A DNA stretch of 64,000 nt from Pelethousia sp034933245. GTDB taxonomy: Bacteria; Bacillota; Clostridia; Christensenellales; CAG-138. The position numbers and the translations under genes are program-made. Shown here piece by piece: positions 59,468 through 64,000 of the stretch (position 1 is the stretch's first letter; each line of letters opens with the position of its first letter). The stretch covers positions 1 to 64,000 of the forward strand of contig JAYFNX010000015.1 in NCBI GenBank assembly GCA_034933245.1, read 5' to 3'. The notes below the pieces were generated by a model that saw only the letters and a list, made by a program, of their open reading frames with translations, had not been told where the DNA came from and ran no database searches.

Positions 59468-61054
59468 ATGTTTAAAAGATCCGTCCCCTCGCATACGCAG
59501 CAGAATCATAACCAGCAGTCCTTTTCCTCTTCCCTGCAGGAGAATATCGCTTTGCTCAAATCCGTTTTGCACGATGACGAGATGATCGTATACCGTGATT
59601 TTACGAAGCAAGGGGAAAAAAAGCCTTGCTATTGCCTTGTCTTTTCCGCGCCTGTTTCTTCGGACAAGACTATTAACAGTAGGATTGTCCACCCCATTAT
59701 TAGCAAGCTTTTAGGCGGCTGCGGCTCCGGCGCAGACGCCGGCAAGGCCACGGTGCGGCCGTCCATCAAGAAGCTTTTGGGAAAGCATGCGAATGGATCG
59801 GATCTCATCGACTATGTGATAAATCAGGTAATTGAAGTCCGGGATATAAAAAAAGAGAACAACATAGAGGAAGCGGTTAAGTCTCTGCTTTGCGGCGATA
59901 CGCTTTTTCTCCTGGAAGGCTCCAGCGAAATATTGATCATCGGAACCAGGGAATGGATGCTCCGCTCCATCACGGAGCCGGAATCCGAAGCGGTTGTCCG
60001 GGGACCCAGAGAGGGTTTCAATGAGTCTCTCAACACGAATATTTCTTTATTGACAAGGAGAATCGTTAATCCAAACCTGAAGTTTAAATATATGGAGTTG
60101 GGGGATATAACCAAAACGCGAATCTGCATCAGTTATATAGAAGGAATAGCCAGCGAAAAGATCATTCGGGAGGTCGAAAAAAGGTTAAACGGAATTCAAT
60201 CGGACGGCATTTTGGATTCCGGCTATATTCAGGAGTTGATTAAAGACGCGCCTTATTCCGTTTTTCAAACCATCGGCAATACGGAAAGGCCGGATGTGGT
60301 TGCAGCCAAGCTCCTGGAAGGCCGTGTGGCTATCCTATGCGATGGCTCTCCGAGCGCGCTTACGGTCCCCTTCCTCTTTATCGAATATTTTCTAACCAAC
60401 GAGGATTATTACGCGGACTACATTTTCGCTTCCATTAATAGAATACTCAGATTTGTTTGCTATTTTTTCACCATCAGCATTCCTGCAATCTATGTGGCCA
60501 TCGTTTCTTTCCATCAGGAATTGCTTCCAACCCCCTTGTTGCTGAGCATCGCGATAGCAAGGCACAGCGTCCCGTTTCCTTCCGTCGTTGAACTGATTGT
60601 CATGCTGCTAGGCTTTGAAGTGATGCGGGAGGCAGGGGTCAGGCTGCCCTCCATGGTAGGCATGACGATTAGCATCGTGGGCGCCTTGGTATTAGGGCAG
60701 GCTGCCGTCAGCGCAAAAATCATTAGCGCCCCCATCGTTATCATAACGGCCTTCACAGGAATCTGCTCCTTCGTCATTTTTCGTTTAAAAGGCCCGGTCA
60801 TTGTTACCAGAATTTACTTTCTGATAGCGGCTTCGTTTTTAGGGCTGGTTGGCTATATGCTAGGCATTATCACCTTGTTCCTTTATCTGGTTTCCGTTCG
60901 TTCCTTTGGCGTGCCCTATATGCTCAATGCGTCCCTCATTGACGTAAACTCCATTCAGGATACGGCAATACGGGCGCCTTTATGGTTTATGACAAAGCGG
61001 CCCCGGTTTGCCATAAACCATAAAAAGGGAAACGCGGCTAGGCGAACAAAATGA
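59468..61054 (+). CDS. Spore germination protein, GerA-type A subunit
   Basis: A 528-aa spore inner-membrane protein, the A subunit of a germinant receptor. The soluble N-terminal half (about residues 15-300) includes VIYRDFTKQGEK-like and GDTLFLLEGSSEILIIGTREW blocks. The membrane half has four or five helices with the conserved SIAIARHSVPFPSVVELIVMLLGFEVMREAGVRLP region (in parts). AAAGGTG lies 6 bases before the ATG. It overlaps the C-subunit gene by 4 bases. The germinant (amino acid or sugar) cannot be inferred. Confidence 0.95.
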   Translation: MFKRSVPSHTQQNHNQQSFSSSLQENIALLKSVLHDDEMIVYRDFTKQGEKKPCYCLVFSAPVSSDKTINSRIVHPIISKLLGGCGSGADAGKATVRPSIKKLLGKHANGSDLIDYVINQVIEVRDIKKENNIEEAVKSLLCGDTLFLLEGSSEILIIGTREWMLRSITEPESEAVVRGPREGFNESLNTNISLLTRRIVNPNLKFKYMELGDITKTRICISYIEGIASEKIIREVEKRLNGIQSDGILDSGYIQELIKDAPYSVFQTIGNTERPDVVAAKLLEGRVAILCDGSPSALTVPFLFIEYFLTNEDYYADYIFASINRILRFVCYFFTISIPAIYVAIVSFHQELLPTPLLLSIAIARHSVPFPSVVELIVMLLGFEVMREAGVRLPSMVGMTISIVGALVLGQAAVSAKIISAPIVIITAFTGICSFVIFRLKGPVIVTRIYFLIAASFLGLVGYMLGIITLFLYLVSVRSFGVPYMLNASLIDVNSIQDTAIRAPLWFMTKRPRFAINHKKGNAARRTK

Positions 61055-62238
61055 AAAGGAAAAGTTTTATATTATTTATTATACTATCGTTCTTTTTATT
61101 TTCCGGCTGCTGGAATTACGACGATCTGGAAGATTTGGAGATCGTGCTGGGCGTGGCGATAGATAAGAACCTGGCAAGCGGCAATTATATTCTAACGGCG
61201 GAAATCGTAAACCAATATCAATCCGGGGGACAGAGCGAGGGGGAGGAGAGCGGAACTACCCGGCCCGGTTCAAGCTCCCTATGCGTGGAAACCACGGGCG
61301 CCACGATATTTGACGCTATGCGAAACGCCATCAGTAAAACAGGAAAAAAGCTTTTTTGGGGGCATTGCAAAGGGATTATCATCAGCGAGGAAGCCGCTAA
61401 AGACGGCATCATCCCAATTCTGGACATATTCTGGCGCGATGCTGAGGTTCGCCCGGATATCTGGATTATCATATCACACGGCGATGATGCGGGCGCTTTC
61501 CTCAAATTAAAAATTCGTTCCGGGGAACTTGTTTCCGATTTCCTGAACAATACCATTCGAACGGATCGGGAGATATCAACCTTTGTCAAAAACGAAATGC
61601 TATCCTTTGTTGAAACGCTAAGCGTTAAAACATCTTCCGTCGTTGCACCTGCCGTTTATGCCGTATTGGAAAACGGGAACTTTATACCGGAGATAAAAGG
61701 CACCGCAGTTTTTAAAAAAGATGAGCTCAAATATTTTCTGGACGCAGAGGAGTCTAAAATCGCCTTATTGATACGAAACGAGCTAAAAGGCGGGTCCTTT
61801 GTTTTAGATCAAAGCAGTTCCGTGGACGCAGAGCATGCTATGCGGATTTCCCTGGAAGTGTACGATAGTAAAGTAAAAATAAAGCCCGTTTTGCAAAATG
61901 ATCGATTGATAATGGAGATAGCAGCAAATTTGGAGTTCAGCGTTTGCGAGCTGGGCGGAAGCGAGAACTATCTCGAAAAAGATCTGCGGGATATGCTGGC
62001 AAACCATATGACTGCCATGCTTGAAAGCAGGATTCTTGCCTTAGTCCAAAAAACGAAAGATTCCTATTCCACCGATATCTTTGGCTTTGATCAGGCCATA
62101 AAAAGCGCAATGCCGGATTACTGGAAAGCAAATCGAGAGGACTGGGATACCATCTACAAAGGCTTACAAATTATTCCAAAAGTAAAGGTAACCCTCGTGC
62201 TCTCCGCCAATACCTCCGACACGATTGCAATTAATTAG
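61051..62238 (+). CDS. Spore germination protein, Ger(x)C family lipoprotein
   Basis: A 395-aa lipoprotein, the C subunit of the receptor. The signal peptide ends FSGC (Cys20) followed by WNYDDLEDLEIV, the classical GerAC opening. Later blocks are FWGHCKGIIISEEAAKDGI, FWRDAEVRPDIWIII and PEIKGTAVFKKDEL. Length and layout are typical. The ATG overlaps the A gene stop (ATGA). It precedes a small membrane gene and the B-subunit gene. Confidence 0.95.
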   Translation: MKRKSFILFIILSFFLFSGCWNYDDLEDLEIVLGVAIDKNLASGNYILTAEIVNQYQSGGQSEGEESGTTRPGSSSLCVETTGATIFDAMRNAISKTGKKLFWGHCKGIIISEEAAKDGIIPILDIFWRDAEVRPDIWIIISHGDDAGAFLKLKIRSGELVSDFLNNTIRTDREISTFVKNEMLSFVETLSVKTSSVVAPAVYAVLENGNFIPEIKGTAVFKKDELKYFLDAEESKIALLIRNELKGGSFVLDQSSSVDAEHAMRISLEVYDSKVKIKPVLQNDRLIMEIAANLEFSVCELGGSENYLEKDLRDMLANHMTAMLESRILALVQKTKDSYSTDIFGFDQAIKSAMPDYWKANREDWDTIYKGLQIIPKVKVTLVLSANTSDTIAIN

Positions 62239-62261
62239 CAAGCAGCACAAGGAGTTTATAT

Positions 62262-62471
62262 ATGTACATTTTTGTAATACTTGCCTATGTTTTTATTTCT
62301 TTGATAGAAATACCTTCTTTATATAAAGGAGGGTTCAGGAAAGAGGCCGTTTTTTTCTCCGCGTTAATGGCCTTTTCTTTCGTGATTAGCACGTTGCTGT
62401 TAGCGGGTGTTCATCTGCCAATACCGATCGAAATAGTCGAAACAATCTTCTACGGTCTTGTTGCACAATAA
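62262..62471 (+). CDS. 69-aa two-helix protein, likely germinant receptor D-type subunit
   Basis: A small protein with two predicted transmembrane helices (about residues 3-20 and 31-52) and a short charged turn between them (YKGGFRKEA). AAGGAG lies 8 bases before the ATG. Genes for two-helix proteins of this size occur in many ger operons and are called D subunits; in Bacillus they modulate receptor function. Position (after C, before B) and size fit. Sequence identity to any named D protein was not tested. Confidence 0.68.
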   Translation: MYIFVILAYVFISLIEIPSLYKGGFRKEAVFFSALMAFSFVISTLLLAGVHLPIPIEIVETIFYGLVAQ

Positions 62472-62709
62472 ACCAAGACGATGGAGGCGTTGCTATCCTG
62501 CATGCCAGGTATGCGGCGGCCAAATTTCAGCAACACGCTTTATGCGCGGATAAAACCAGTTATTTCCGGGAATTCTTGCTTATAGGGTTGCGCGCTCTTA
62601 TGCGCTATGAAGTTTCGCCGTCTCGAAGGACGCAAACCGTTCACTTGGTGCGCGTTTGTTAAGCTGTAAGAAAGGGCGGATAAGTAAAAGAAATGATGTT
62701 AACGGCAGC
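62472..62709 (+). other. Untranslated gap inside the ger operon
   Basis: No gene recognised. A 34-codon frame beginning ATGGAGGCGTTG near 62490 is possible but has no ribosome site. The gap could hold a second promoter for the B subunit. Confidence 0.35.
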
Positions 62710-63819
62710 ATGAATCAGAAAGAATTTATTTCAAACAGACAAGCCATTGCTTTGCTCATTTTGTTTATTAACGGCGAGGCAAGCATTTATATTGAGGGGA
62801 TAGCCGCCAAGAGCGATCTCTGGCTGGCGTTTCTAGGCGGCGTGGCCATGGCAATCCCTGTGATTCTCATGTTTGCCAGATTGCTTTCGCTTTTCCCGGG
62901 AAAGAATTTATTTGATATTATCGAAATCTGCTTTGGAAAAATTTGGGGTAAGCTTTTTATCATCATATTTACCTGGTTTTGCTTTCATTCAATTTCCATC
63001 ACATTAGAGGATTGGAGTTTTTTCGTCAGAAGTGTTGCGCTTTCCGAAACGCCGGCTTGGCCCATCGTCATTATTTTTGCCTTGCCTTGCATTTATGGGG
63101 TAAAAAAGGGGTTGGAGGTATTGGGCCGTTGGAGCGAGCTGTTTTTGCCCATCATCATTGCCGTGGTAATCGTTGTATTTCTTATGTTGCTTCCCAAATG
63201 CAATTGGAGCTATCTTGCCCCTGTGCTCTATGACGGAATTGCGCCGGTTGCCCATGGCGCGCTTTTAACCTTTATATTTCCTATGACTTATGTGGTGGGT
63301 TTTCTTACCGTGCTTCCACTTCAGAAAGATAAAAACTCATTTTATAAAGTCTTTCTTTTCGGCTTGCTCATAGGGGCCTTAATCCTATTTGTGATTTATA
63401 TCGGCGTAATCTTGGTCCTGGGGCCTTATAATGCCGCTAGTTTTTATTATCCAAGCTATATAAAAGTATCGATGATCAACATCGGAAACTTCCTGCAAAG
63501 GCTGGATATTCTGACGGCAGTTGTGTATGTATGCGGCATTTTTATTCAGACATGCGTTTTTCTTATGGGAGCTTGCAAGGGTTTTGCCAAACTGTTTGCC
63601 TTTTCGGATTACCGTTTTATCGTTTGGCCCATAGCCATTCTTGCAATTACGTTAGCCCTTTACGAGCCGGGAAGCGTTATGCATTATTTTGAATACGGCA
63701 CGCAAGTTTGGCCTTATTATATTTTGCTATACGAAACGGTTTTCCCCTTTCTTGTGTGGGTCGTTGCCGAAATCAAAGTCCGCATTGCCAAAAAACGGCG
63801 GGCTGTGCCGGAATCATAG
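62710..63819 (+). CDS. Spore germination transporter-like B subunit (GerAB family)
   Basis: A 369-aa membrane protein with about ten transmembrane segments, of the APC-superfamily GerAB type that binds the germinant. Features are QAIALLILFINGEASIYI near residue 10, GKNLFDIIEICFGKIWGKLF near 68 and an end EYGTQVWPYYILLYETVFPFLVWVVAEI in parts. The start at 62710 is by homology; its ribosome site is weak, and the frame is open for 18 codons upstream. The 238-base gap from the D-like gene is unusual for a ger operon. Confidence 0.9.
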   Translation: MNQKEFISNRQAIALLILFINGEASIYIEGIAAKSDLWLAFLGGVAMAIPVILMFARLLSLFPGKNLFDIIEICFGKIWGKLFIIIFTWFCFHSISITLEDWSFFVRSVALSETPAWPIVIIFALPCIYGVKKGLEVLGRWSELFLPIIIAVVIVVFLMLLPKCNWSYLAPVLYDGIAPVAHGALLTFIFPMTYVVGFLTVLPLQKDKNSFYKVFLFGLLIGALILFVIYIGVILVLGPYNAASFYYPSYIKVSMINIGNFLQRLDILTAVVYVCGIFIQTCVFLMGACKGFAKLFAFSDYRFIVWPIAILAITLALYEPGSVMHYFEYGTQVWPYYILLYETVFPFLVWVVAEIKVRIAKKRRAVPES

Positions 63820-63905
63820 CTTGGTTTTGCATGGCCGAACGGATGCACGCATCGGCCCGTCGCATGGCTGCACAACCATAGCCGTATTCTTGCCGTTCTT
63901 TATTT

Positions 63906-64000
63906 TTAGCGATACCCCAAGATGTGAATGCAGCGCAACTTCTCAATGGAATAACTCCGTAAGGGGCGATCATCCGCGTCATAAGAGTGGGCGGCGATCA
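63906..64000 (-). CDS. C-terminal end of an unidentified protein
   Basis: Reading the minus strand from the right edge, an open frame of about 31 codons ends in TAA at 63906. It reads HSYDADDRPLRSYSIEKL then HILGYR. The D-R-x-x-x-x-Y-S-I-E-K-L pattern is loosely like the end of a WYL-domain regulator. The rest lies outside the window, so the call is tentative. Confidence 0.35.
   Translation of the reverse strand, partial: IAAHSYDADDRPLRSYSIEKLRCIHILGYR

Noticed and set aside
63773..63982. A 69-codon minus-strand frame beyond the ger operon
   Set aside because: It overlaps the end of the B-subunit gene and lacks a plausible ribosome site or composition.

Overview
The window is a chromosomal stretch from a spore-forming member of the Clostridia (Bacillota). 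Three things point there: the SCIFF ribosomal-peptide pair beside yajC and recJ, the sporulation order yqfC-yqfD-phoH-pgpH-ybeY-cdd-era, and a GerA-type germinant-receptor operon at the right end. Base composition is moderately GC-rich for a clostridium, and most genes lie on the minus strand. I see no tRNA, rRNA, CRISPR array, transposase or phage structural gene. Gene calls rest on reading translated sequences and motifs; no database search was run.

Layout. 1-2.9 kb: start of recJ, SCIFF maturase (scfB), SCIFF precursor (scfA), a small membrane protein and yajC, all minus. 3-6 kb: a DUF2156 protein and two lipoproteins (SIMPL and DUF4349). 6.0-6.7 kb: a non-coding divergent region with a long candidate leader before cysE. 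6.7-9.8 kb: cysE, a lipid kinase, a PAP2 phosphatase and a TSUP transporter, all plus. 9.9-12.6 kb: ppdK. 12.8-20.3 kb: recO, an inverted YqzL-like gene, then the era-to-yqfC block, which has a SigE-like promoter in front of yqfC. 20.3-26.0 kb: DUF1292, ruvX, ireB, a 52-aa membrane protein, a dTMP-kinase-like gene, an HflX GTPase with a JAMM-like N-terminal domain, and a beta-propeller membrane protein. 26.2-30.2 kb: a divergent pair (Arg-rich membrane peptide and HTH/S24 regulator), a DUF362 ferredoxin protein, an iron alcohol dehydrogenase and a small EamA protein.

30.4-39.5 kb is one sugar operon: mglB-mglA-mglC-lacI-GH13 glucosidase-galK-galE. A near-consensus promoter carries an overlapping palindrome, and a 19-bp hairpin closes the operon. 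The genes would import a galactoside or hexose, cleave an alpha-glucoside, and run part of the Leloir pathway (no galT here). After about 1.2 kb of non-coding DNA comes an M20 dipeptidase.

42-57.8 kb is the most unusual part. A minus-strand operon carries DUF1177, a nitrilase-family amidase, a DUF917 protein, a complete dipeptide-type ABC importer and a second DUF917 protein. A divergent PucR-family regulator stands at its head, with two matching GTGC-N4-GCAC dyads between them. A GHKL/LytTR two-component system and a sodium:solute symporter follow. The likely reading is import and ring-opening or deamidation of a cyclic amide or modified dipeptide, such as a hydantoin, but the substrate is unknown.

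58.2-64 kb: an AlkD-like repair protein, then the ger operon (A, C, small D-like, B subunits), then the tail of an unidentified minus-strand gene.
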